From Prorocentrum cordatum (Eukaryota > Sar > Dinophyceae > Prorocentrales > Prorocentraceae), in NCBI GenBank assembly GCA_963575745.1, contig CAUYUJ010017779.1, forward strand, positions 62,001 through 126,000: a stretch of 64,000 nucleotides of DNA, given 5' to 3'. This document shows positions 8,553 to 20,165 of this stretch, one piece after another. The position numbers were made by a program, and so were the translations under genes. Positions within the stretch are counted from its first letter, which is position 1; each line of letters starts with the position of its first letter. The notes beneath the pieces were generated by a model. It had not been told where the DNA came from. It was given only the letters and a program-made list of their open reading frames with translations, and made no database searches.

Positions 8553-11110
8553 ATGGCGGACGACGGGTGGGGCGCGGTGGGCGCGGCGGCGGCGGCGGCC
8601 GCTAGGCCGCCGCGAGGCGCAGGAGGAAGGGGGGCAGCGGAGGAGGAGGGGGAGGCGGCGGCGGCGGCGGCGCGCTGGGAGGAGACGGCGGCGGCGGCGG
8701 CCAGCGGGCCGAGGGCCAAACGAGGGCGCCCCGACTGGCGCCTCCAAGAGGCCCTCGAGGAGGGCCGAGCCTCGGCAGCAGCAGCGGCGCCTCCAGACGC
8801 CGCTGCTGCGGTGCCAGCGCCGCCAGCAGCCCAGCCAGCAGCAGCAGCAGCAGTAGTGCCCCTCCCGCCCAGAGCTGCCCTTGAAGTGGGCTTGGGTCTG
8901 GCGCCGTACTTGTTGAGGGGCCTCTTCGTGCCGAACCAGCTGTGCGCCAGTCTACACGCTGCCTTCTGTTACGCCGCTCGTTTCCCAGAGCAGAGACGCG
9001 AGGCGGTTGTCATGTTGAGCGAGCACCTGGACGCCGCCAGCGGGGTTCGACATTGGCCCACCTTGGAACGGGAACTCGGCGAGGAGAGGCACGTGCTCAA
9101 GAGTAAGATGAGACGACTGGCAGAAGCAACGGTTCTCCTCCAGAGTTTTGAGAGGGACGCGCAGGATTCGTTCATGCCCCGTGCTGCGGGCCCACGGAAC
9201 TGCTTGTGCTACGTCGAGCAAACCAGGTGTGACGAGACGCCCATGAAGGCGAGAATCACTGGAGACACGGTTATCGATGTGCTACCTCCCGGTGCGCAGT
9301 TGGCTGACAACCCCGCGGCGGCCGAGCAGTTGGTCGAGCACTTAGCAGGGCAGGTGCGTGCCACGCCAGACGCTGCCAAGATACTTCGGATTCTCGGTAG
9401 TTTTGGCATGGTCCTGCGGTGTCGGGACCAGCTGCTGTGTCTCACTGGGCCCACCGTGTCCCCTTTGAAGGTGCTGGAGAGCAACACTGCCAACGTCACC
9501 AAGCAGGCGCTGAATTCTACGACGTCGGTGGGCGCGGGCGTTCGCGAGTTCCAGCTGAAGTCAAGAGCGGTGCGTTCTGATCGGGCTGGCAGCAACTTGT
9601 TGACGGAGAAGCAGATCGCAGCCGAGCGGGGGCCTGAATGGACAATTCTCTTCAACTACTGTGAAATTCACGCTTCAGCGGGCTGCTTTGACAAATCTCT
9701 GGCGCACATGTTCGCTGGCGACATAACTGGGAGCGTTAACTGTGCATTGTCTCTCAGGCACGGGCCAGCTATGAACGTGTTTCGGCAGTTTTTGCGGGAT
9801 GTCGTAAAGGCGAGGTTGAGCCCCATCCACCACGCCCCGCCGCCCGACGCTGTCAGCTACAGGAAGTACTGCATCAACTTGTTCATGCAGGGCGGCGCGA
9901 ACGCTTACCAGAAGCAGCTACTCCTGTCGGTGCTCCCTAACGGCGACTGGCGGAAGCACGACCGCGTGGAGTTGTACTGCTCCCAGGAGTTCTTGGACAG
10001 GGTTGGCAAGGAGAAGATCTCAGATGTTATAGCTCGGGGCCTGGTGTTTGCGCTGTCGTCGAGCCAGCCGCACTTGTGGCCGAGGAATCGCTGGTTGAGC
10101 GCCGATCTCGCTGTCGAGGAACCTGGCAGGATCGAGGCGGTCCACGGTCTTCTCAGCGCCGTGTACCCCGTGTATTGCGACAGGCTGGCCCAAAGACGCC
10201 AGGGGCCCCTTGCTGCCCTAGCGCCAGCGCTTCCTGCCGTCGGCGCCCCTGGGGACGCCCCAGCTGCAATCCTCGACGAACCAGAGGAGGCCGCGGACGG
10301 AGACGCGGCGCCCGCGCGCGGGCCAGCGCCAGACCAGCAGCCGCAAGGAGGAGGCTCGGCGGGCAGCGAGGCAGCGCCAGGTGACCGGGCAAAAGAGAAC
10401 GAGACGCACCGCAGGAAGGCGCGGTCCTGGCTGGCAGCTTCCCCCCTCGGCAACCCCATGTTGATGCGGCAGGTCATGCAGCCCCTCGTGACGCTGCTCG
10501 CGCAGCAACTCAAGGTCGGGTCTGCAGATTGGGAGATTTCAGAACGCAGCAAGGTCGCGAAGGCCATCTTGCAGGGCCAGCCCCCCGAGGGCAAGCGATC
10601 GCACCGGATCTTGGAAGCAGCGTCGGGGAAATTGGAGTCCAACTTCGTGCAGTCAGTCACGGGCATATCTACAACTAGGAGCCTGTGGGCGCATTTCCCA
10701 GCGACATGCAAGTACCTTGGTTTCAATTATTTGGCGTTTCGGGTGCTGAGTCGCAGCTTGTGCACCGTCCACCAGTTCATCTCGGCCTCCCACGCGCAGT
10801 TCCCTGTCAAGCTATTCCGCCTGCTGCGGGGCCCAGGACAGAGCGCGGACATGGCAGCCGTTCCAGAATACATGTTGGACCCGTGGACGCTCTCCATGAA
10901 AGCGCACCATCCGACTTTTGCTGGCAGTGAATTTCAGGCCAAGTTGATGCTTACGGCCTTGTTGCAGTTCGCGGACATGAGCGGCATCGAGGCCCGACGC
11001 GCCTCAGTGCGCAGGCAGCTCTGCCAACGATCCGTTCAAACGCACGTGCTCGACGTGGCGGACAGCAGCAGCGAGTTTGTCTTTCAGCAACTCAAGAGCG
11101 CGAAGAGGAG
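8553..11110 (+). CDS. Gene 1 exon 1
   Basis: One open frame of 2.56 kb with strong coding character up to about 11110. Beyond that the frame stays open to 11846, but the translation turns into Ser/Pro and Gly runs, which I read as intron. The best donor is GC at 11111-11112 (GGAG|GCGGC), which gives phase 2 and matches the phase-2 acceptor at 12418-12419. A GC donor at 11114 is an alternative. Readable segments include a Cys/Leu-rich block near 8935-9000, CLCYVEQTRCDETPMK near 9200-9245, and DMAAVPEYMLDPWTLS near 10848-10895. Confidence 0.75.
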
Positions 11111-14100
11111 GCGGCACGCCCTTGATGGCCAGGCAAACCGTCCAGCAGCAGCGGGCAGACAGGCGACCTCCCCTCAAAAAAATAAAAGCTTCTCCTCCAT
11201 CTCCTCCCCCTCCTCCTCCCCCCGACGGCGGCGCCCCCCCCTCCTCCCCGTGCCCCCCCCTTCCCTCGTCCTCGTCCTCTTCCTTTTCCTCGCCTCCCCA
11301 GCCCCCCCTTCGCCCCCCCTTGCTCTCCTTCCAGCGGCGGGCGGGGGGTGGGGGGGCGAGGGCAGAGAGGGGCGATGGGCGGAGGGCGGGGGGGCGGGGG
11401 GAATGCAGCGCCAGGGCGGAGGTCTGTCCGCTGGGGCCCTTCGCTTGGTCGGTGGCAGCATCGGCGCCGCTCGGGGCGAGAAGGGTGCGACGGGCGGCGC
11501 CTCCTGCCTTCTGGCCCCCATCCCGCCACGCCCTCTCGGCAAGAGCGTGCTCGTCGCTGCGCAACCCAGTCGGCCTGGGCCAGACAAGGCAGGCGCAACG
11601 CAGGTTTTTGCGAGCGGCGACGGGCGGGTCTTGCACGGGGGGCGGTCGGCGCGTTCAAGAGACCAACCTGTCCGCAGGAACCGAGCCGCTGAATGGAAGG
11701 GGGGGGGGGGGGTCCGACGCGTTAATCTGGGGTTCGATGCGCGTGGTTCCTTCCGTTTTCAGCCTTCCCTGTCCGCCTCCGCCCTCCGCCCCCCTCTGAG
11801 CGCGCGGCAACGTGATGAGTTTGTAGTGGGTCGTTCGTTTAACTAGTTGTGTAGTTGATTGTCCGCGTTGCTAACTTAGTTTTATAGTGAATTTCTTCGC
11901 GCACCCGCGTGCGCAATCGTGCGTGTAGCCGCGTGCGTAGCAATGCTTGTGACGACGTGTGCATCCGCGCGCGTACTCACGCGTGCAACGACGCGCGTCA
12001 CATCGCGAGTCTCGAGGCAGGCAGCGTCGTTGCGCGACGACTCGAGGGCCGACGCTTTCTGCGTGAGATTATCGCTTCCACCCCCCTCCTCGGCAGCGGC
12101 GGGCGAGGCGTCGGGGGCGTGGGGCGGGGGGGGGGGGGCAGGGCCACCGCCATGTGCTTCTTCGGTCGCTGGGGCCCGCCATCGGGCCTCGGAATGAAGC
12201 GCGCGGCTGATTTCCTGCATCCAGCGCCTGAGGGTTTAGGAGGGGGCGGTTGTTGCGCGTGCCCCGACGCCCCATCTGCACCGCCGCTGCATGGGCCCCC
12301 TCTGCCCCGAGCGCCCTGCCGCCCCCCTCGGGCGCGCCCCTCCGCCGCGAGGTGGGGCGGCAGAGCGTCGGCCAGCAGGTGCGGGGCGGCGCTGCCAGGA
12401 GGGCGAGGAGGGAGTTCAGAGGTGGAGGGCTGTGGCGCGCATGGGTACGCTACAAGACGTCTGGCATGCGCGGGCTTCCCGACGCGCGCGCACTCGGTGC
12501 AGAGTACCGCGCAGCAAAGAGGGAAGGTCGCCGAGAGCTCATGGAATTGGTGCCCTCTGCGCACGCTGCAACCAGAGCGAGCAGGGCTAAGAGAGCGAGG
12601 GTGGGCCCCGGGAGGGTCGAGGCTTTCGGGCCGAGCGCCTCCAGCATCGCTGTGCGGATGCAGCGAGATACGATGCGTTCTACCGCCCTTCAGCTGAGCA
12701 GCGCAGCCCCCGATGAGATGTTGGCGAGGCTGTCCCAGTTCACCCAGGCCGACTTAGACCAGGGCGTGAAGATAGTGAAGCACATGCAGAGGTTCAGGAA
12801 TCAGCAGCAGAAGGAGCGTGAGAAGGAGGAGGACAGGCAGTTGCAGCAGTACGAGTCAGTCATCGCCCCCCCCCCCTTGATCCAAGATGTCCTGAGATGC
12901 ATTCCGAAACTAGATGGCACGTACTTGTCGGCAGTGCCGTCGGAACTCGCACAAGTGGTCACAATACATACGAGTGCTGAGGGCGTTGCCAGTCAGATCC
13001 TCGCCTGGTGCGAGGCCACCACAAATCTAGATATTGGCACGGTATTAGAGAAACAGTGGATGGAGAGGCACAAGACAGTATTGCACGACAGCGCTCCTGA
13101 TGCACCTGGCCCTGCGCCAAACGGCCCGTCGAAGTGTTGGGAGCGGGGTTGGTGCACGTGCACGCCCGATGGCCAACGTGGCTGGAGGGTCCGCAACTCA
13201 GTCTTGAAGCAGATGAAAGTGACGTTCGCCCCGCCCCCCAATGGAGCCAGACCGGTTCTCGCCTCTGGGGGCGCCGTGATGAAGATTCTGGGGAGCAGGG
13301 AGGAGGTGGATGAGGATGTGGAGGAGGGCCCGTGGGCTGTTGTAGCAGTATCTGGGAAAGTTCAGCACGTGCAGACACAGACGTGGTACCATGTCGGGTA
13401 CATGCACTTCAGCCCGTACAGGCCCAGTTTCCAAAAGATGGTGCGAGTGGAACGTCCTTGGGCTAGCCTGGCATCAGATACGGTGGAGAGGATATGGCTA
13501 CAGGCCAATGTGCGTTGCCCTTCGATTATCCATCTTTCTTGTCTCCATGGTGCAGTAATTTGCAGTTGGCTTGCGGTGTTTGCCCGATGGGGGGGTGCGC
13601 TTGCGTGGTCGTGTTTGTGGTCGGGCCCCTGCGCGCGTGCGCGGCGCGTGTGATGTGCGTGTTTTCTGCGCGGCGTGGGCGCGGCGGCGCGCGTGGCACG
13701 GTCTATGTGCGCGTGGTGCACCAGTGCGCATGTGCGCGTGCGCGTGGAGTGATACGCAAGTGAGCTTGCACAATTATAATTTATAACTACCTCTTGGGGT
13801 GCACCATAATCGCGCCCCGCCCCCCCCCCCCCCCCGACCGAGGCAACTTTCGAACCTATGGTGGAGCGGGGGGCTATTGAGGCAGTCTCCAAGGATGCCC
13901 TGATATCAGTTGCTTGGTACGAAGTGGAATCATCAGCGCGGCGCGTGCCGCACCTAATGCCGAATGTAATTGCAGTTTGCCCAGCGCAGGGCTCGACTGG
14001 CCCCGTCCAGGTATTCCCGCCGAAGCGGCGCGGTGCGAGGGAGGCGGCGGAAGCAGACGGCGACGCTGGCGCGGGCGACGATGACCCAGATGAGATGGGC

Positions 14101-14722
14101 GACCTCGACGGGGACGAAGGGGGCCATGATGATGTCATCGAGGGCGGCGCGTCTGGCGCGCCAGGTGTAGGCGGGAGCTGCTAGGGCCCATCCTCGATCT
14201 GATTGAGGACTGGCACGGCGAGAAAGTACACGCGGCCCAGCGCGGTCCGAAGCCAGCAGGGCCGCCGCCCCACCCACCTGTAGGAGGCCACCACGAGGGC
14301 GCTGCAGGCAGCGGCGGCGGCGGAGATCCGCCGCCGCCCCCTCCGCCGCCCCCTCCGCCAGGTCCTGCAGTGGCCCCAGTCAGAGGCGCCAGCAGCCGAG
14401 CCGAATGCGCGCTTCAAGTTGAGGGCGGGACTTTACTGTATTATAGGTCTGGGATATTCACTGCTACTTGCGGGTTCCACGACGATTGCGTCCTCACGCG
14501 GACCGCGAAAAAGACTAGGAAGAGAAGCGTGCTCAGTGGCCAGATGCGCACCGTCGGTCGGCCAGGCGGGTTCCTCGGCGCATGGTTGCAAGGCGCAAGG
14601 CAGCCAGGTATCGTGGGCAAGGCTTCGCATGTTGATCCAGACTTTCAGGCCGCACCCGGGTGGGAGATTCGGAGCGAGATTAGAAATGGCACCAAGTCCA
14701 CCTCGGACGGCCTCCGACTACT

Positions 14723-14768
<46 letters not shown>

Positions 14769-14830
14769 ACGACGGTGAGCTTAGCGAGGCCGAGTCTGTT
14801 GGAGGTTATGTCAGCAGAATCAACGGCTAG
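8553..14830 (+). CDS. Gene 1: large multi-exon protein of unknown function, three exons with two apparent frame breaks
   Basis: I do not recognise a function. The start ATG (GCCGCCATGGCG) is in a strong context. After an Ala/Gly/Arg-rich N terminus (about 110 residues) the protein is globular and well composed up to about residue 850, with a disordered Ala/Pro/Glu stretch near residues 560-620. Proposed exons are 8553-11110, 12420-13503 and 13843 to about 14181. The reading then continues in a second frame to 14721 and a third to TAG 14828-14830. Exon 2 begins with a Trp/Tyr-spaced segment (LWRAWVRYKTSG...AEYRAAKREG) that faintly recalls an HMG-box-like domain. The last part has a cysteine-containing block (CALQVEGGTLLYY, CGFHDDCVLTRT). 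Boundaries fit phases 2 and 0. The organisation suggests a dinoflagellate-specific family. The frame breaks could mean a pseudogene, a missed short intron or assembly error. Confidence 0.7.
11111..12419 (+). other. Gene 1 intron 1 (about 1.3 kb)
   Basis: Contains C/T-rich (11195-11335) and G-rich (11340-11420, 11699-11712) runs and a T/G-rich part after 11800. The acceptor TTCAG is at 12415-12419. Spurious long frames on both strands come from these runs. Confidence 0.5.
12420..13503 (+). CDS. Gene 1 exon 2
   Basis: Frame 1 is open well upstream, but protein-like sequence starts at the acceptor 12418-12419. The segment contains the Trp/Tyr-spaced block (12430-12540), then a helical charged region (QRFRNQQQKEREKEED near 12788-12840). 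A globular part follows (WERGWCTCTPDGQRGWRVRNS near 13138-13200, and WYHVGYMHFSPYRPSFQKMV near 13384-13443). It ends at GC donor 13504-13505 (CTACAG|GC), phase 0. A GT at 13510 is an alternative that adds two codons. Confidence 0.75.
13504..13842 (+). other. Gene 1 intron 2 (about 340 bp)
   Basis: T/G- and GCGTGCG-rich, with a C18 run at 13819-13836 just before the acceptor CGAG (13839-13842). The junctions read AG|GC at the donor and AG|GC at the acceptor. Confidence 0.6.
13843..14184 (+). CDS. Gene 1 exon 3, first frame
   Basis: Frame 1 is open from 13843 and reads a globular segment (FEPMVERGAIEAVSKDALIS) and then a strongly acidic tract (14040-14150). It reaches TAG at 14182-14184. The downstream coding frame is open from 14133, so the switch must occur between 14133 and 14184. 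A 20-base excision (GTGTAGGCGG...CTAG, 14162-14184 region) would be too short for a normal intron. Confidence 0.65.
   Translation, partial: ATFEPMVERGAIEAVSKDALISVAWYEVESSARRVPHLMPNVIAVCPAQGSTGPVQVFPPKRRGAREAAEADGDAGAGDDDPDEMGDLDGDEGGHDDVIEGGASGAPGVGGSC
14133..14830 (+). CDS. Gene 1 3' end: second frame, GA repeat, then third frame to the stop
   Basis: Codons at positions divisible by three read a clear coding segment: LLGPILDLIEDWHGEK (14178-14225), a Pro/Gly-rich linker (14250-14360), the cysteine block (14406-14500) and PGGFLGAWLQGARQPG (14561-14608). At 14722 this frame enters the (GA)n repeat. On the far side, the plausible tail (DDGELSEAESVGGYVSRING, 14770-14827) is in a different frame and ends at TAG 14828-14830. 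A change in GA repeat number would explain the shift. Confidence 0.55.
14722..14766. repeat. (GA)n microsatellite inside the gene 1 coding end
   Basis: About 20 GA units, coding for alternating Glu-Arg in the upstream frame. Confidence 0.95.

Positions 14831-14831
<1 letters not shown>

Positions 14832-14864
<33 letters not shown>
14832..14864. repeat. (TA)n microsatellite directly after the gene 1 stop
   Basis: About 16 TA units starting within two bases of the proposed stop codon. Confidence 0.95.
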
Positions 14865-14865
<1 letters not shown>

Positions 14866-14868
<3 letters not shown>

Positions 14869-16896
14869 ACGTGCGCAGGTGACATGGGGGTGCGCGGGGG
14901 CTTGCTCTGTTGTGGCGCGCGCGGTGCGCAGTTGCATTGCATGTCATGTCTCGCGCGTGTGTGCATCGCGGGGTGGAGTCGGTCGTGTTCGTCGTTGTCG
15001 GTGTCGGCGGCTGCAGTGCGTTTCCTCTCCCTTCCCGCATGCGAGTGATTGCTTCATGCGCAATTGGGCTTGTGACATGTGGCGCCAGTGGCGGTGAGGT
15101 TTCCGTTGGCTTGGGGGGGCCCTCGCATCCGTCTCGCAAAGTTCTTTCTTCGCCACAGCATCGTTTCTTTGTCCGCGTGGGCCACCGCGTGCGTCCGATG
15201 CGCCGCGCATTGAGCTGTCCCGCGCGAGACGCCGCATGCAGCCGAGCAAGGCTCGGGCGCGATTGGGGGACGGGCCAGAGGGCGATCTGATCAGGTAAGT
15301 GCGCGCACGGCCATGTGGCCGTTCCGTGCCGACGGCGCCGCAGTTGTCACGATTGGCCAGGCGTGATTTCGCACGGCGCGGGGCGCGCGTTTGGGGTGCC
15401 TGGTCTCGCCGATAACCCGCGCCACGCGGCATGCCGTCGCGGGGGGCATTGGTCATGGGGGGAATTGGCGCTCGCTGGGGTACAACAGCTAAAGCTACAA
15501 GGCCCCAGGTTGGCCCATCATCTGAAACGCATGCGTTAGTTGCTCTGTCCGCGCCAGGGCCAGCTCAGATCGACTTGTGTGGTTGCTGCGTGTTATATGT
15601 GTTTTCTGGCGGGGGGCCCGCGTGATCTTGTCTCCGCGCTCGGTCGGGGCGAAATGTCAGTAGCCATAGGGGGTTGTGGTCGTCCGCCCGACCGACTTTC
15701 AGAGGCATGGGGGTAGGTGAATGCATGAGGTCGCGTTGCACGGCCAACTTGCAGCACTCCATCAGTTGACGGTGGGCGGTGGATGTTCGGGGTTCGGGGG
15801 TGGGGTGCTCGATCGCGGTCGTTGGTTGTTGTTTCCGTTGCCGATTTGCAGGGCCGAAGCCGAAGCCGATGCGCTTTCGGTTGTGTGGGGGGGGGTGGTT
15901 ATGCGTTCAAGCGGGGCCGCAGCTTTCGGCCGCCAGATTGCGTTTGCATTGTTTTGGGCCAGCGTCGCCAGGACGACGCGCGCGCCAGCTTACATTGCTT
16001 TGCATGTCCAGCGGGCTCTCCTTTTCAACATCTGCTCTCCTTAGCTGTCAGATTCGAAAGCGACGGCGGGCTTGGGGAGGTGCCGCAGCAGCGGTTGCGC
16101 GGCCGCTGGCTGCGCCGACTGGAAGGTCACGGCAGACGCAGGCCCGCTGGGGGGGGATGCGGCCGTCGGTGTGGCACGCGTGTGGCTTACCATTGCGATC
16201 GCAATGCTATCCGTATAATATGTGTTTGTCTGGTTGCTCATGCTCGTGTACGTTCTCATCTACTGGTGTCGATGCGCAGTGTGCTGCCCGCGCTGCCCTT
16301 GCTGCTGCGTTGCTGGCGATGTCGCCCCCCATTGTTGCCGTTGTGTTTGTCCCGTGTCGCGCCAGTGGCCCGCTCGCCCGTCCATTATCGTCGGGCAGCT
16401 CCCTTTCCTGCGCAGCCCTCGCCCCCTAGCCGATCGCCCTCCCCCTGGCGAAGCGCATCTTCCGTTGTTTCTGCAGGTGTTGGGGCGCAGGGGGGCAGTT
16501 GCGGAACCCGTCGGTGCCACGGTGCAGCCATATCTGATTCTGCGTTATGCATTGGCCCAGACCGAGCCACCGAAACGTGCGTTCACCGCTGGTAGTCGCA
16601 TAATGCGAGGGGCCATGTGTTCGTAACTGGGTCAATCGGGTTTGCGCGTTCGCGCGGGGGCCAGCCCGTGTCCCTGTGCTGGTTTGCACGGCTTCCAGTC
16701 CTGCGTCTGCGTTGGCCAGTCCCTCTTGCCGCCGACGCTGCCCTTCGCCCGACCTCCATCCAGCCCGATGCTTACCGTCGCTGTTTAGGCTCAAGCTTTC
16801 GAGTGCCATTGGCACGGGCATATTGCGGTCGAGCAGGGCCGCGCATCCTTCCACCCAGTCGAGGCAGACGGGCGCCCCGCTATTTTCGGAGGCCGA
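14866..16896. other. Gene-poor, T/G-rich spacer
   Basis: Rich in GTGCG, GTTGC and TTGGG words on the + strand. Many short frames are open in all directions but none has steady coding character. No repeat array above background was seen. Confidence 0.4.
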
Positions 16897-17275
16897 ATGC
16901 TCGCGTTATTTCGGGATCGGGCTTGGCGGCCCGAACCCGATTTACCTTGGGCAGACGGCCTCTGGATTCGAGGCCTTGCGCAGATGACGCCGGTGCCGTC
17001 ATCGCCCGTTCCTGGCGCGACCCGAGCCCGCTCGCGCTCGCCGCGCGCGGCGGCGGCGGCGTTCCCCAGCGAGGGCAGCGGCGCCGCCGTGCCAGGGCCT
17101 AGCCCCTTCCCCCGGGGGTGCAGGCGACGGCCAACGGCGTTCGCGCACGTGCAGGTGGCCAGCCTCGCGGTGTCCACGGCGAGCGGCTGGCGTCGCTTAC
17201 GGAGGCTGGCAGGGGTCACATGGGCGGATCTGGCGTCTTCTTACGCTATGACCCCCCGTTCGCCCCTCCTCCTCT

Positions 17276-17378
17276 TGCACTCGATCAGCCCCATCTCCAC
17301 CGCTACCACCTCCCGCCCCTCCTGGGATGGCGCAGGAGTGGGAGGTGGTAGCGGTGGAGATGGGGCTGATCGAGTGCA
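17276..17378. repeat. Perfect 39-bp inverted repeat with 25-nt loop
   Basis: Arms 17276-17314 and 17340-17378 are exact reverse complements (TGCACTCGATCAGCCCC... / ...GGGGCTGATCGAGTGCA). The loop contains a further CTCCTG/CAGGAG stem. No mismatch was found in 39 bp. Confidence 0.95.
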
Positions 17379-17646
17379 TCAGCGGCCCCAGGCGTTTCGC
17401 TGCATCGGCGCCCTCGAGGCGAAGCACGCGCCCTTGGCGAGGAAGGTGATCGCGCAGAGGGGGATGATCTCGTCGCTGCGGTTCGAGATCGGGCAGCTCC
17501 AGCGCAGGCTCGAGGAGGGCGAGGGGTCAGATCTCGGACCAGGCGAAGAAGATGATGAAGAAGAAGAGCTGGTCGGCGATGGCCCCGCGTCGCAGGTCGC
17601 GGCGGCTGGCGCGCAGCAGCAGGGTGAGAACAGCGGCTCGGACTAG
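17340..17646 (+). CDS. Possible 3' coding segment next to a perfect hairpin
   Basis: Frame 1 is open from 16897 to TAG 17644-17646, but only the end looks like protein. It gives FRCIGALEAKHAPLARKVIA, a helical stretch (SSLRFEIGQLQRRLEEGEG) and a strongly acidic patch with EEDDEEEE (about 17540-17570). A second frame over 17328-17390 also reads protein-like from ATG 17328 (MAQEWEVVAVEMGLIECI) and would need a frame change or intron near 17390 to join it. Upstream sequence is Ala/Arg/Pro-rich and not convincing. The function is unknown. The hairpin right arm lies within this coding-looking part. Confidence 0.35.
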
Positions 17647-17649
17647 GCC

Positions 17650-19900
17650 GAGTGGTTCGGCCCCGCGCGCGGCGCTCCGCGCTCGACGCCGCTCGGCGGG
17701 CTCGGCGCTTGAAACGCAAGCGTTTGGCGATCGTGTGTTGCTGTGCTGTTGTTCCCCAAGCAGCGCTTGCACTCATGAGGACTTGCTCTCCTCTCAAGGG
17801 GCCTCGCGTGGATTCGCGGCCCCGCGGGCCGCGGGGTAACTAAACATCTGGATGCCTGTTTTTTTACATTATTGGTATGGCTGCTCTGGGTGTTCTATAA
17901 CATGGACAGGTAGAGTTGTTCGGTGGCTGGTGGGAAGCGGGTGCCCCGTGCATGTTTGTTTGGCCAATCGGCCATTCACTGCACCTTGGCAGTGTTCGCA
18001 CGGATACGTCTTCTTGTTTGTTATGGTGCATGGGCCGTGGCATTCATCGTGTTGAGCTGTTTTGCGTGGCGTGGTCTTGTTTTGCGTTGCGTTGCTTTGC
18101 GTGGTTGGTATTGCTTCGGGTTGTCACGCATTGCATCGCATTGCCTTCCCTGGCCACGCAATGTTACGCATTGGTTGCACTGCTTTGCACTGTTGTGCGT
18201 TACGGCCAACTGTTGTGACTCGCTTTGCGTTCCCACGTGGGCGCCATACCACATTGCAGCCCGATGTTCGTACACCACAACTTTTGCCACGCCAATGCGT
18301 AGATTGCACCGCGCACATAGCTTCAAACATTTACGGGTTGCCCATTACAGGCTGTACTACATAGCGCATAGCACATCTTACACCACGTGGGATGCTAGAT
18401 ATCACTGTTCGGGTGCAGAGCTAGTCCACATTGCTGGTGATGCTGAGCTTGTGATTGTCATCGACTGCGGCCCCTTTCTGTATGCGATCGCCCCCCTGCC
18501 CCCGCGACCCCCCCCCTCGCCTAAACTCACTCGATATGCCTTTGGCGGACACTTCCTTTCTTGACCCTCGCTGGTGCCACCAATTCAAGGTATGACACTG
18601 GGGCGGGATTGGAGGCTTGCGCTCAGGGTGATCGTGGGAGTGTGCTCTTATGTCTTGTGCACTTGCGCCCGACTCAGGGACGCATGGTCCACCATCGTGC
18701 GCGTGCGAGTTCGGTGCGTGGTCGATTCGTCTTGTGTTGTTGGCCAGCGCTTCGTTATTTTGCAGCTTTCGCCAGCGCGATCAGTTGGTTCGGTGCGACG
18801 CACACTCGGAACTAATATCAGTCGGCGTTCGCAGCGGACGCGCTCGATCCAATATGATTGGCCTTGTGCACCTTCGCGCACGTATCTAGCATATGCAGCT
18901 GCCCTCTCATGCCACAGCCAGTCTTCATGATGTAGGATGGGAGGGGAGGCGCATCGTGGCGGCGTTCGCCGTCGGCGCGGCGGTCTGCTGGCTGCTGGGC
19001 CGCGGGCATGCTGCTGCGCCAGGCTTGCGCATGGGGCAGGGGGTTGCCATTCATCTGGTCTCGTATCTAGTCAACTGCTCGACCTTCTGCCATCCATGTT
19101 TATGCTCACTGCGGCCTGCTCCATCTACTACCTGCTCCTGCTGGTATCCTGGCTGCCGCAGTCGGCCGTCCATGCATTGATAGGCCCTCTGCACGTGTGT
19201 CGCCCTGCTGCTGGGGACTCAGCAACCCTTTCACCCCTGTGTCCTGGTCCTAGCAGCGTTCAATTTTGCTTGCGTGGGGGTGGTCTTGGGGAGGTGCTGC
19301 CTTGCTGCTGGGGCGTCGTCTTCGGCGCCGTCGGCGGCCACGCCCAGCTGCCGCGGGCGGCGCCTTGCCTTTGTTTTGATGCGGGTGAGGGCAGATGGAT
19401 GAGCAGGGCAACCGAATGGTTTCATGATATGACGCTGTTGATCCTCCTCCGTCTCGCCCTCCACCTCTTCTGATGATCGTTGGCCCTGTTCCTTTCTTCC
19501 TCTGTCCTGTGCAGGTCCACTCCTCCCCCATCAGTCCCCCCGACCTCCCTTGTTAGCCAGCCGCTCGCACCCCGACCGATGTCATCCTTACCATCCCCGC
19601 CACTCCTCCTCCACGCATCCCCCCCGCCCCCGTGGGCAGGCGGGCGCGTGTCTGGATTCTTGCGGACCGTGCCAGTGACAGCATGAGCTTTGGTTGTCGG
19701 TGCAGCCCAGTCTGGTTTCCACGCCGCATGCGTCGTCAGAGTATGTTCCCGGCGTCCTAGCGTGGTGATGGGGTGGCGGCTGCCACTGAAGCAACTGTCC
19801 TTCTTTGCGCCCCCGAGGCGGTCTGGCGCCGTGGACCCGACCAACTTGGCGACGCGCCGTGGGTCGCAAGACCTACTTTGTCGAGCGTGGCGCTCGAAAA
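17650..19900. other. Gene-poor, T/G- and GTTGC-rich spacer
   Basis: Segment 18060-18200 is built of degenerate TTGCGTTGC/GCATTG words. A candidate of clear coding character was not found on either strand. Confidence 0.4.
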
Positions 19901-19904
19901 AGTA

Positions 19905-20165
19905 ACCCTCAAAGTGTGCGCCCTCGGTCGGTCGCGATTGTCAAATGTAGGTCGTGGTCTTCGAAGTAACGTTCAAAGTAACTCAAAAGTAACTTTTGCA
20001 CATCGCAGTAACCCCAACCGTGGTCGATATGTAACATGAATGTGGTCATCATATCTTCACCGCACCCCAGAAAGTAGCACACAAGTAACACACAAGGAAC
20101 TCAAAAGTAACTTAACGTAACTCAACCGCAATGAATGTAACAAAAAAGTAACTCGCATTTAACTT
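19905..20165. repeat. Cluster of AAGTAAC-type heptamers
   Basis: The word AAGTAAC or a near form (CAGTAAC, CGTAACT) occurs roughly a dozen times at irregular spacing, in one orientation, in an A-richer island. A reverse-strand pair (GTTACTTT) occurs alone at 32060-32095. Confidence 0.7.
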
